Assembly (NCBI GenBank): GCA_902779865.1
Contig: CACZDG010000031.1
Span: 1 to 42,781 of the forward strand
Direction of reading: 5' to 3'
Origin: an uncultured bacterium
GTDB lineage: Bacteria > Verrucomicrobiota > Kiritimatiellia > RFP12 > UBA1067
DNA: 42,781 nt
Shown here in pieces: positions 7,749-15,808 of this stretch (the first letter of the stretch is position 1; every line of letters starts with the position of its first letter). Position numbers and translations under genes: made by a program. The notes beneath the pieces were generated by a model, which was not told the DNA's origin, made no database searches, and was given only the letters and a program-made list of their open reading frames with translations.

Positions 7749-8495
7749 TCACTTCCCCTTGGCTGGGTCGAACTCAATCTTGATGGGATTCGTAGGTATC
7801 TGTCTTGTCTCGTTCCATATCACCCGCTGGATGTCGTTCGTCGGAGGCGGAGCCCAGCCCATGCGGCACGCGGCGGCGTAGGTGGTGGGGCGGAGTATGG
7901 GGAGGTCAAGCATCCTCGCAGTATGCATGATCGAACTGATGTGCAGCGGGCTGAACATCTTGATCCTGATGTTGTCTATCTGCCCGACGCTGTATGCGGG
8001 CGAAAGGACGCTCGGCATCTTCGCAGAGTAGTACGCACCCAGTATCAGGCCGTATGCTCGGTACAGCTCTTTGCTGAGCCGGTCGGCCTCGATCTCTGCC
8101 GTGGTCGATCTAAGCGGCGTGACGTTGATCGTGGCAATCGCGTCATCGACATGGACAGAGAGTATCGGCCCGTCCTTCTCGCCGGAGTAGATGTAGATGA
8201 CGGCAGGGATTTCATTGTTCTTGTAGGATTTCGCCGCCTTGTATGGCGTTGCGTCTGACGGCTGAGCCGCGAGGTTCTTCACGGGTATGTGGAAGAGGTT
8301 CTCGGAACCCTTTATCAACTGCATGACGGCGTTTGTACTTGCCCCGCAAGAATTCACGATGGCAAGTCTCTTGCCGTTGTCTTTCGGAATGACTATGCCT
8401 CCTGTCCGTCTGAGAACGCTGTCGTTTGTCTCTGCGAGACAGTTCAGGGCGCAAAGTCCGACTATGAAGATCAACGTTGCTTTCATTGGTTTCAT
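7749..8495 (-). CDS. Secreted GWAPxPTNDIQ protein (module 2)
   Basis: 248 residues with a signal peptide (TLIFIVGLCALNCLA) and the C-terminal block CRMGWAPPPTNDIQRVIWNE then IPTNPIKIEFDPAKGK, which matches the module-1 protein at 6105. The first ATG (8495) overlaps the upstream stop as ATGA. A second in-frame ATG at 8486 is better spaced from AAAGGA and may be the real start (245 residues). The function is unknown. It is the last gene of the leftward module and is followed by the promoter region of the NYN gene. Confidence 0.65.
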   Translation of the reverse strand: MKPMKATLIFIVGLCALNCLAETNDSVLRRTGGIVIPKDNGKRLAIVNSCGASTNAVMQLIKGSENLFHIPVKNLAAQPSDATPYKAAKSYKNNEIPAVIYIYSGEKDGPILSVHVDDAIATINVTPLRSTTAEIEADRLSKELYRAYGLILGAYYSAKMPSVLSPAYSVGQIDNIRIKMFSPLHISSIMHTARMLDLPILRPTTYAAACRMGWAPPPTNDIQRVIWNETRQIPTNPIKIEFDPAKGK

Positions 8496-9472
8496 TTCCT
8501 TTCTGTGTTTTCCGTTTCCTTTTTCAAGAGGAAGTTCGCCGGTATTCTCAACGGCGGCTCTCCAAGCTCCTTAAGCTTCTTGTTCTGCTGCTCCATCCAG
8601 ATTCCAATCACTTCCTCGGACTCTCCAGCCTTTATGAGCTGGCTCAATCCTTGCCTCGCATTACGCACCTCAGCACGCACGTTACGTCCGATTTGGTCGA
8701 TCTCGTCGAATATCTCATCGTAGGTGTGTCCCTTTTTCTCAAGCGCCCTGACCTGCTCCTTTAAGTCCTGAAGCTCCATCTTTCGCGCCAATACCAACTC
8801 CGAATCGCCTGGCTCGGCTTTCAGATCCGTGTGGAACATCTCCTTTATCTGTTCCTCTGTGAAACGGCGGAACGCGAAACGCAAGGGAACTGCAATCCCC
8901 CGTGGATTGAGCGCCGACGATATAATCTGCTCCATCTGGTTGCGGAAGATCGCCTTGTGCCTGATGTTCGTCACCGTACCGTCCGCCAGCGTCACGACAC
9001 GCGAAAACCGCTGCGTCGTGACCGTACCAAGATACTTCTCCTTCTTTGGCGGCTCAACTGGAGTCTCTTCCGGCAGTGCCGCCGGGGCATTCGTGGGTGC
9101 AACGGGTCGTACCTCTGTCCGCACCGCTTTGGGCGGCTTCTCTGTTTTAGCTTTCTTCACCACTTGCTGTTGTGAGCTTGTAGGCTTCTCCACGCCACGC
9201 CCGCTCCACCACCACACGCCGCCGCCTACCACAACGGCAATCAGTACAGCGGCGGCCACCCATCTTGCTGTTGTACGCTTGCTGTCTCCCGCCCCACCAG
9301 TACGTGACCCCTTCGGGGAAGCGGCACTCTTGCCGCTTCGCCCCTCCTTAATCCCCGTGGGCGCAATCCCGCGTTTGCGGCACTCCGCCACGCACTCGGC
9401 GCGGTTCGCCGCCTCAACGCGCTCCTCGCGCAACGCGCCGTCCTTGGCGCGGTATGTCACCATGAATACCAT
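8492..9472 (-). CDS. Membrane protein with GspF-N-like domain (module 2)
   Basis: 326 residues from ATG 9472; another in-frame ATG lies at 9463. Residues 4-43 (VTYRAKDGALREERVEAANR then RKRGIAPTGIKEG) form a GspF N-terminal-like domain. A Ser/Lys-rich linker, one membrane helix (71-89, WVAAAVLIAVVVGGGVWWW), a Pro-rich segment and a helical C-terminal domain follow. It parallels the protein at 5072 but is clearly diverged from it, so the module duplication is old. The stop overlaps the next gene's ATG by 4 nt (ATGA). The proposed role at a secretion platform is inference. Confidence 0.65.
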   Translation of the reverse strand: MVFMVTYRAKDGALREERVEAANRAECVAECRKRGIAPTGIKEGRSGKSAASPKGSRTGGAGDSKRTTARWVAAAVLIAVVVGGGVWWWSGRGVEKPTSSQQQVVKKAKTEKPPKAVRTEVRPVAPTNAPAALPEETPVEPPKKEKYLGTVTTQRFSRVVTLADGTVTNIRHKAIFRNQMEQIISSALNPRGIAVPLRFAFRRFTEEQIKEMFHTDLKAEPGDSELVLARKMELQDLKEQVRALEKKGHTYDEIFDEIDQIGRNVRAEVRNARQGLSQLIKAGESEEVIGIWMEQQNKKLKELGEPPLRIPANFLLKKETENTERK

Positions 9473-9530
9473 TTCGCTATTCCCCAAATCTTGTTGTTGT
9501 ACGCTTGCTGTCTTTTACATCAAAATTGAA

Positions 9531-9556
9531 AGCCCGCCCGCTCACGCGGACGGGCT
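9531..9556 (-). terminator. Terminator-like hairpin after PEP-CTERM gene of module 2
   Basis: Minus-strand GCCCGTCCGC-GTGA-GCGGGCGGGC, with a GNRA-type loop, followed by TTTCAATTTTG. The plus strand is followed by CTCTTTTCTT, so it could stop transcription both ways. It shares its stem with 5023-5053 and 17445-17474. Confidence 0.65.
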
Positions 9557-9598
9557 CTCTTTTCTTGATGGTCGAACTACATTCGGCCAATCAAATGC

Positions 9599-10183
9599 TT
9601 ACGCACGCTTCCTGCGGAGCGCAAGACCGGCCATGCCGATGAGCATGAGCAAGCCACTCGTCGGCTCCGGAACCGGATCTGTACCCGACTTAGCAGAATA
9701 GGTCGTGAAGTTTGCCGCACCCCACGTCGCATTGGCGGGTGTCGCAGCGGCACGAATGTTTATCGTCTTTGCAGCATCCGCCACAGCAAGATTCTTTCCG
9801 TCTTCAGAAAGAACCACTGCGAAAACGGAATAGTTGCCCGTGCTGCCCGTTGTTCCGTATGACGTCACGGAGTTTCCGACGCTCGTCCCCTTACCCCCGG
9901 AAAGGGCAATGGTGTTGGGCGCAGTGCCGGACGCGGTGTTAAGGACAGCCAAGTCAGCTCCGAGCTGCGTTTTCACAGCATCGAACGTGAATGACTCCTG
10001 CTTTCCCGCCCAAGTCGAGATGTCAGCGATTGTGCTGCCGGCGAAGAGGTAGATTGTACCCGCATTGAACTTTTCAGTATCAAGTGCAGAGCCAACACCC
10101 CACGCAACAGTAGAAGCATTTACCATAGTCGCCATGGCAACCGTGGCAAACGCGAGTGATAATTTACTCATTTTCATTTTCAT
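9599..10183 (-). CDS. PEP-CTERM surface protein (module 2)
   Basis: 194 residues, the same length as the module-1 PEP-CTERM protein. It has a signal peptide (LSLAFATVAMATMVNA), a mature start STVAWGVGSALDTEKFNAG, and the C-terminal sequence VPEPTSGLLMLIGMAGLALRRKRA (written here only as landmarks: PEP, hydrophobic helix, RRKRA). AAAGGA lies close to three successive in-frame ATGs (10183, 10177, 10171); the second is the best spaced. Its membrane-anchor signal would be handled by an exosortase encoded elsewhere. Confidence 0.82.
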   Translation of the reverse strand: MKMKMSKLSLAFATVAMATMVNASTVAWGVGSALDTEKFNAGTIYLFAGSTIADISTWAGKQESFTFDAVKTQLGADLAVLNTASGTAPNTIALSGGKGTSVGNSVTSYGTTGSTGNYSVFAVVLSEDGKNLAVADAAKTINIRAAATPANATWGAANFTTYSAKSGTDPVPEPTSGLLMLIGMAGLALRRKRA

Positions 10184-10229
10184 TTTCCTTTGTTTTCTGC
10201 GACGCGCACCATGCGCCTCGCAAAATTGT

Positions 10230-10952
10230 TTACTCGCTCAGACTGACTGTCCAAGTGCGGGTTCCGCCAACGGCAGGCATGAAAATCGCTCCGCAGCCTG
10301 CCTTCAAAATCACGTCGTTTTCAGATGTCAACATGGTGGTGTCGTAAGTTTCCATATCCATTACCGACCACCCAGGTGAACCAGCACCGGTATCAGCAAC
10401 ATACTGATACCAGTCGTAGTTGTACGCAGCATCATTCCAGACGAGCAGAACATCACCATCAACAACGAAACCGGCAAACATCTTCGCGGTGGTAGCAACC
10501 GGGAACGGGTTTGCAATCGGGAACATCGTCTCGTCGGGCTCGCCGTTAAGGTCGATCTCGAACACACGCGAGGCGCCTTTCGTGTCTGCGACTTCACCGG
10601 AAATGGTAATGTCTGGAGCCGCACCCATATAGACTAGCGAATCGCCGGGATTGACGGTGAACGAATCCACAATACGCGTATCATACGTTTCCATGTCCAT
10701 TATAGACCAACCAGGTGAGCCAGAACCCGTGTCTGCCACGTACTGATACCAGTCGTAGTTGTAGGCAGCGGGGTTGAAGATGAGGATCACATCACCATCG
10801 GAAATGTCCGTATTGAACAACTTGTTGGACACGGTGTAGGCACCATTCGCCGCACCGATATTCGAGAACGAGACGCCAACGTCAATCGTTCCCGAGACCG
10901 TTGTCGCGGGCAACTCGTTCTGGAGATACCCGACAACGGGAGAAGTCTCATT
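10230..10952 (-). pseudogene. 5'-truncated two-repeat secreted protein (module 2)
   Basis: The frame reads from NETSPVVGYLQNELPATTVSG through two tandem repeats and ends TRTWTVSLSE. The VVGY start and two-repeat plan match the gene at 3495, but no ATG, ribosome-binding site or signal peptide precedes it: a TGA lies in frame just before NETSPVVGY. The only start-like codon is TTG at 10913, inside the domain. The repeats, each with NYDWYQYVADTG.GSPGW..MDMETYDT, are about 339 bp apart. It is probably a remnant that lost its 5' end in the rearrangement that formed the inverted module; an unrecognised start remains possible. Confidence 0.55.
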
Positions 10953-11138
10953 TCACCGCGTAGAAACGGGCTGGTCCTCTTCGGGATGGAGCAGACATCG
11001 TGCAGTAAAATGCAGAAAAACCTGAGCGGTAATGGCGTGAATGAACGTCGAATTTTGGACAGTTGGAATAGGGATGATGAGCGAAAACGAGGCGTTGGTT
11101 AGGCGAATCACAGCCATGTCATCCTTTTGGACACAGAG

Positions 11139-12218
11139 TCATTCTTCTTTCAACAATCCCTCTTTTTCCCAGATGTGATGATGATATTCACACATCCCCC
11201 ATTCCAGAAAGGTCGGCAATTCCCCGGCTGGTATTGTTTCATGGCAAACCGAGCAATAACAATGATTTGAAACCACCTCTTCAACCGCCCCGAATGTGTA
11301 TTCAGATTTGCATTTGGCGCAATAGAAAACAGCACCATCTGCTTTCGCGTCCAACGATGACACTTTAACGTCGCAGATGTCGTATCCGCACTTAGGACAT
11401 TGAAAAAGGTCCCGGAACGCCTCATGGTATTCTGGAAACATCCATTGAAGGGAGTCGAAATGCTTTTCCTGTTGCTCAAGGAGTGCGTGAGGGCACGATT
11501 TTATGCCTTTTATCTTGTGGCATATCTCATCTGAAAAATAATCCGCCAGAGACATGCGCAGAGGATGGCAAAAGAAATGGTAGATCAATTCGACGGCACT
11601 CTTTATCATGTTTGCCTTGTCTATGCTGTCGTGATTGTCAAAGTCATAGGTGTGTTCTATATGGTCGCGGAAATTATGAAGAGACAATATTTTTGTCTTA
11701 TCGACATCGGCACACTCCTTGAGTTTTAGAAACATCTCTCCAAAACCGACAGTATTGGATTCGACGATGTCGGTCCATTTAGAATAATCTTTACCGTGCT
11801 GTTTCATGAGTTTCTTCAAATCTTTTTCGCAACGTAGCAATTTATAACCTTCATTACAGCTTTTGACCGCAAGGTATGATTTGAGAAGAAGAAGTGCACC
11901 AGCATAGAGATTTCGTGAAGATGATATATAGCGGGCAGAGTCGGAGGTCTCTGCACTTATGAAATCTTCTATTCCCATCCTTATAGATTGAACGGCATTA
12001 CTGAACAACCCTTTTGCTATGGGGTTAGATAGCATCGCACTCGAAATGGAAAATCCCTCATCGAGACATCTCTCAAAATCTACGTCTATGACAGAGTCGT
12101 TATCACACTGATGCTTACTACAGGCACGTGATAATTCTAACACATCAACGACATCGTCATCGGAAAAGTCATGGGTTGAGAATTGCTTGTCTTTGACATT
12201 CGCTTCATCACAATTCAT
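11139..12218 (-). CDS. HEPN-like protein with C-terminal zinc ribbons
   Basis: 359 residues. The first 60 are acidic. The middle is helical and contains HNFRDHIEHTYD, in which R-x4-H matches the HEPN RNase motif; the surrounding residues fit HEPN-type helices only loosely. The C-terminus carries Cys pairs typical of zinc ribbons: CPKCGYDIC, FYCAKCKSEY and CYCSVCHE, then a His-rich end. Proteins that join HEPN to a zinc ribbon could act on RNA, but no specific family is recognised. It is the last gene of the leftward operon that begins with the XRE-ImmA regulator, 82 nt after the coiled-coil gene. Confidence 0.5.
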   Translation of the reverse strand: MNCDEANVKDKQFSTHDFSDDDVVDVLELSRACSKHQCDNDSVIDVDFERCLDEGFSISSAMLSNPIAKGLFSNAVQSIRMGIEDFISAETSDSARYISSSRNLYAGALLLLKSYLAVKSCNEGYKLLRCEKDLKKLMKQHGKDYSKWTDIVESNTVGFGEMFLKLKECADVDKTKILSLHNFRDHIEHTYDFDNHDSIDKANMIKSAVELIYHFFCHPLRMSLADYFSDEICHKIKGIKSCPHALLEQQEKHFDSLQWMFPEYHEAFRDLFQCPKCGYDICDVKVSSLDAKADGAVFYCAKCKSEYTFGAVEEVVSNHCYCSVCHETIPAGELPTFLEWGMCEYHHHIWEKEGLLKEE

Positions 12219-12300
12219 AATCTGTCACCCATTCTTCAATGACAAAACCAAGTACGTTCATCTCGGTAAATTCTTACAACGGGTAAGCGATGCGCTACAA

Positions 12301-12792
12301 TCAATCCTTCTTCACCTCTACGGTGTTGTTTGTGTAGGGTGCTACCGCGAGCAGACTCATGTTACCATTGTCCATTTTCGCTTCCCAGATCACGCCTTGA
12401 GCCTTGTCGATGAAACGGTGTTTCTCGCGAGCGAACTCTTCCTTTGTTGGATATTGCTGCATGGCTCTTGCCAGATAATCCATCACGTCCTGTTTCACCA
12501 TTTCCACAGTTTGATCATCAACTTTACCAGTAAGTCTTTTTGTCAGAGCGATCATCAATTCATCCTTTTTTGTTGCAGTCTCGGCCTGTTTGATCTGCGC
12601 ATCAAATTGTTTGATTTGTGCGTCTGCCTGTTTAACTTGCGCATCAAATTGTTTCAATTGAGCCTCGACGCGTGGATCTACGGGCTTGAACTTATCCACA
12701 ATCAAGGTAAGAGAAATTGTTATGATGGTAGTGATCAACGCATTTATTGCTGTCACGACCCACTTGTTGTCTAACAACGAATTGTTTTTCAC
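12301..12792 (-). CDS. Membrane-anchored coiled-coil protein with GTG start
   Basis: 163 residues. The GTG at 12792 is chosen because AAAGGAGGC lies 8 nt upstream; a longer frame is open but overlaps the protease gene. A membrane helix (about 11-33, VVTAINALITTIITISLTLIV) is followed by a regular repeat, LKQFDAQVKQADAQIKQFDAQ, that predicts a coiled coil. The C-terminus reads YPTKEEFAREKHRFIDKAQG. It starts 14 nt after the protease stop, so the two are translated together and the protein may anchor or regulate the protease. Confidence 0.6.
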   Translation of the reverse strand: MKNNSLLDNKWVVTAINALITTIITISLTLIVDKFKPVDPRVEAQLKQFDAQVKQADAQIKQFDAQIKQAETATKKDELMIALTKRLTGKVDDQTVEMVKQDVMDYLARAMQQYPTKEEFAREKHRFIDKAQGVIWEAKMDNGNMSLLAVAPYTNNTVEVKKD

Positions 12793-12806
12793 GGGGGATG
12801 CCTCCT

Positions 12807-13697
12807 TTATTTCATGTATGTCGAAACCATTGCGGTGAAGAGTTCCTTGATCTTTGTGGTCTTTACCACCCATGCCGTGTTGTTGGATGGGCCGGTAATG
12901 GGCATTGCGTAACTGTCGCCTTTCGCAGGATTGACACCGTCAAAAGAGATGCCGACAAGAGCCAGACGAGACCCCATTACAACACCCACGCCATGTGTTT
13001 CACGCTGTTTGTACAGTTTGTCGTCAAAGTGGAAAATCGGCGAGCCGCTGGACCCCCCATTGTTCGGGATGTCCAGGAGAAGTACCTTTTCACCTCTGTA
13101 GTCAAGCGAAGGGTTGGTTGCATAGACTCCTCGCCTGAATATGGGCTGTAGATTCACCTCGTCGATAAGCCCAGGAGGATACCCGACCATCACGACGGGA
13201 TCGAGCGGACGTTCCTTTACATATAACGCCTCGTCGGCCAAAACGGTTGAATCGAGCGAATACAGCAATGTTTCTTTTCTAGATGAATGTTCACTCACGA
13301 CTTGACTGATTATGATTGCACAAAGATCGACCGATTTATCGGGATGACAAAAGACACGTAGGCTGTCTTTTGTGTAGCAGACCCGCTCTTTGACAAGCGG
13401 TGCTTCTGTTTCGCCTTTGCGGAACTGTAAGGTCATTTCCACCGACTCGGCGTTCTCAACGAGATGCCTTGCCGTTAGCACCGTCTGAATCTGTCGGCAA
13501 TAGTCTTTAGGGTCGAACACATGAAACAACACGCCTGTCCCGCTCCAGTTGCCTACCGCCTTTTTTATGTCTAGTTTGACGACGCAATTGGCCATCTTCT
13601 CTTGTAGGTCATTTACGTGCATATTGAACTTCCATCCCTGCGCATCAGAACGGGCGCACAGGAATGTCAAAAGCAATACCAGAACGCATTTTCTCAT
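12807..13697 (-). CDS. Exported trypsin-like serine protease
   Basis: 296 residues from ATG 13697, with AAAGGA 7 nt upstream. A signal peptide (RKCVLVLLLTFLCARSDA) precedes a chymotrypsin-fold peptidase (family S1/S64-like). The probable triad is His78 (TARHLVE), Asp124 (SVDLCAI) and Ser217 (NNGGSSGSPIF). There is no PDZ domain. The signal peptide puts it in the periplasm or outside, unlike the cytoplasmic proteases of known effector-type defence proteins. It lies 27 bp after the PIN gene and 14 nt before a membrane coiled-coil gene. Confidence 0.75.
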   Translation of the reverse strand: MRKCVLVLLLTFLCARSDAQGWKFNMHVNDLQEKMANCVVKLDIKKAVGNWSGTGVLFHVFDPKDYCRQIQTVLTARHLVENAESVEMTLQFRKGETEAPLVKERVCYTKDSLRVFCHPDKSVDLCAIIISQVVSEHSSRKETLLYSLDSTVLADEALYVKERPLDPVVMVGYPPGLIDEVNLQPIFRRGVYATNPSLDYRGEKVLLLDIPNNGGSSGSPIFHFDDKLYKQRETHGVGVVMGSRLALVGISFDGVNPAKGDSYAMPITGPSNNTAWVVKTTKIKELFTAMVSTYMK

Positions 13698-13724
13698 AGG
13701 TTTTCCTTTCATGATTCGTTGACG

Positions 13725-14246
13725 TTACATCCCCAGAAGGCTACGCAACCTCTCGGTGATGCCTGCAAGATACGGGTTGGTCTCCTCGACGCGCTCGGCA
13801 ACGGAGACGAGATCGGCGGCGGAGATGAAGTCGCGCTCGACAAGCCAACGCAGTACCTCGAACTCCCATAAGGCGCGGACGCCGTTCGCGTCGCAGTTCT
13901 CGCGGAGGCGCTTGTCATTTGACCACACGGTGTAGCCGTTGTCTTTGGCCATGAGAAGGAGCGAGCGGTCGGGATACGACAGCCGCTTGTCATGGTATCG
14001 GGCGACGCGTTCCATGAGTGCGATCTCCACGGGGAGGATCGTGATTCCAAGGTCGGCGATCTGGCTCTCGGTGATGACGGCGCTCACCTCGTCGTAAACG
14101 ATACGCGGCAGATACACGTCGGCGAGGTCGTGTCGGATGAGGTCGCCGACAAGCCCCAGCGCGTTCGCGCTGAGCAGGTCGATGAGGACGTTTGCGTCCG
14201 CCAGGAGGATTTCAAGCCTCCCGCTGTCGGGCGGGGCGGCGCTCAT
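13725..14246 (-). CDS. PIN-domain putative RNase toxin
   Basis: 173 residues. The PIN motifs are visible: ADANVLIDLL (Asp17, Asp23), YDEVSAV (Glu53), and the later Asp residues in YPDRSLLLMAKDN and WSNDKRLREN. PIN proteins are metal-dependent RNases and often type II toxins. The ATG overlaps the stop of the XRE-ImmA gene as ATGA, which indicates translational coupling and a toxin-antitoxin-like pair. Confidence 0.8.
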   Translation of the reverse strand: MSAAPPDSGRLEILLADANVLIDLLSANALGLVGDLIRHDLADVYLPRIVYDEVSAVITESQIADLGITILPVEIALMERVARYHDKRLSYPDRSLLLMAKDNGYTVWSNDKRLRENCDANGVRALWEFEVLRWLVERDFISAADLVSVAERVEETNPYLAGITERLRSLLGM

Positions 14247-15373
14247 TCGGCGGCCTCCCGCGCCCATTCGTTGACGAGCGTCCGCGTTTCGAGGAGCGAT
14301 TTGCCGATGAGTTCGGCGAGACGCGGCATCGTGATGTCGCCCGCGACGAACGCCTTGCGGGCGAGGCGGACGAAGCGGGCGGACTCGATGCGGATGTCCG
14401 CCGGACACGCCTCCTCGTGTGCAGGGAGCGTGCGGCCGAAACGGCGGATGTAGTTCTCCTTGAACCAGTTGCGATACGGCGGCACGGTCTTTTTGCCGGA
14501 GGTCGCTCGGTAGCGTTCCTCTAGGCAGTAGATTACGGTTAGGTAGCTCACGGTGAAGATGCGCTTCACTGCGAGAATGCGGTCGAACCATAGACGCCCT
14601 TCGGTGTTGTCCCATGCGGAGTTGAACTCCGCCGTGGGAATCAGCATCCCGGCGGCAAAGGCGTTTGCCTCCTTCTCGCGTCGCTTCCTCGCCTCTGGGG
14701 AATCGTCTGCGTCACCCTCCTGGTGGTGCATCAGCAGATGGCCGGTCTCGTGGCAAAGCGTGAAGAGCTGGCGTTCGCCGGGGACGGCCTCGCCGTTGTT
14801 GACCGCGATCCCGCACGAGCCGTTGGGGAGCTTCAGTGAGAAGCCGAATTCGCTGGAAAGAGGAAACGCGACGGACAGGAACTTGACGCCGTTCGCCTCC
14901 AGCGCCTCGCCGAAGCGGCGGACGTTGTCATACCCTTGCCGAAACAGACAGTTGCGGACTTCCGTTCCGAATGTACGGGCCTCTTCAACCGAGGCGACGT
15001 GCTTTTGCATGGAGAGGAGTTCGGAACTTTCGATCTTCTCGCCAGTGAAAGATTCAAGTTCCGCATAGTCTTCGAACTTCCTTTCCGCATCGAGGATCAT
15101 CTGGTCGAGGCTGGCGCGTTCCTGTTGTGAATAGACCTTCTTATGGCGGAAGAGCGGTGCGGACTGGCGGTCGGGACTCTCCAGCAAGGCGGCGGGGGTA
15201 ATGCCGAATATGCGGGACAGGCGGTAGAACACGTCGTCGGTTATCGTCGCCTTTCCGTTCTCATACTTGCTGAAGGTAATGCGGCTCACGCCGATACGAT
15301 CAGCCATCTGGCCTTGGTCAAGGCCGAGAATCTGCCTTCTGCGGCGGATATTTCTGGCAAGTATGTCTTTCAT
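14243..15373 (-). CDS. XRE regulator with ImmA/IrrE-type Zn-peptidase domain
   Basis: 376 residues. Residues about 8-60 form an XRE helix-turn-helix (GQMADRIGVSRITFSKYENG). The second half is a COG2856/ImmA-IrrE peptidase with H208-E209-x-x-H212 (LCHETGHLLMH) and the downstream helix EKEANAFAAGMLIP, whose Glu235 is the likely third zinc ligand. Such fusions usually sense stress and control linked toxin or phage genes; here the linked gene is a PIN RNase. AAAAAGGAC precedes the ATG. Paired TTTACAAA-type sequences around its promoter may be its own operator. Confidence 0.82.
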   Translation of the reverse strand: MKDILARNIRRRRQILGLDQGQMADRIGVSRITFSKYENGKATITDDVFYRLSRIFGITPAALLESPDRQSAPLFRHKKVYSQQERASLDQMILDAERKFEDYAELESFTGEKIESSELLSMQKHVASVEEARTFGTEVRNCLFRQGYDNVRRFGEALEANGVKFLSVAFPLSSEFGFSLKLPNGSCGIAVNNGEAVPGERQLFTLCHETGHLLMHHQEGDADDSPEARKRREKEANAFAAGMLIPTAEFNSAWDNTEGRLWFDRILAVKRIFTVSYLTVIYCLEERYRATSGKKTVPPYRNWFKENYIRRFGRTLPAHEEACPADIRIESARFVRLARKAFVAGDITMPRLAELIGKSLLETRTLVNEWAREAAE

Positions 15374-15404
15374 TTTGTAAAGTCCTTTTTCCTAGTGCGT
15401 TCAT

Positions 15405-15433
15405 ATTATACATAAAATCGTTGACATTCGCAA
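15405..15433 (-). promoter_or_regulatory. Promoter of the XRE-ImmA operon with possible operators
   Basis: Minus-strand TTGCGA (15433..15428), 17-bp spacer, TATAAT (15410..15405). The motif ACTTTACAAA occurs next to the start codon (about 15369-15378), and its inverse occurs upstream at about 15468-15479 (TTTGTAAAGTG on the minus strand), consistent with autoregulation by the XRE protein. The upstream 15440-15500 stretch is very AT-rich. Confidence 0.65.
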
Positions 15434-15570
15434 GTATCGTTTCAAAATATTTTTACTATTACAAAAATCACTTTACAAATAATTATAAAATAATAACAAC
15501 ACAGGCGGACACACCCCGCGTGGTGCGCAAGAGGGGGAGTAGTTGCACCGTTGAGGTATGCTTTTTTGCG

Positions 15571-15708
15571 CTAGAGTTCGTTCAGGATGCGCGTGCGCTG
15601 GGCTGCGTGTTCCTCTTCGGTGATCAGTCCTTGTTTGAGGAGGTTGGCAAGGCGTCGGAGGCGGGCGGGGATGGGGGATTGCGGCGCGCTCGGTGATCGC
15701 GCCCTACC
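15571..15708 (-). repeat. Integrase 3'-end copy A (SHOCT-like tail)
   Basis: On the minus strand this repeats the last 45 or so codons of the integrase at 17499, from GRARSPSAP through RLRRLANLLKQGLITEEEHA to the TAG stop, with few base changes. It has no start codon of its own and is a fragment. Its left end is fused to the stop codon of the broken NYN gene. Confidence 0.8.
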
Positions 15709-15808
15709 GCCACGCGGGCGGGCGGTGGATAAAGCGGTCGTTACGTTTCCCGTACGGGATAGTGTCAGGGAGTTGGCATTGCGCAGGAAGATCGCGGGGG
15801 ATGTGTTT

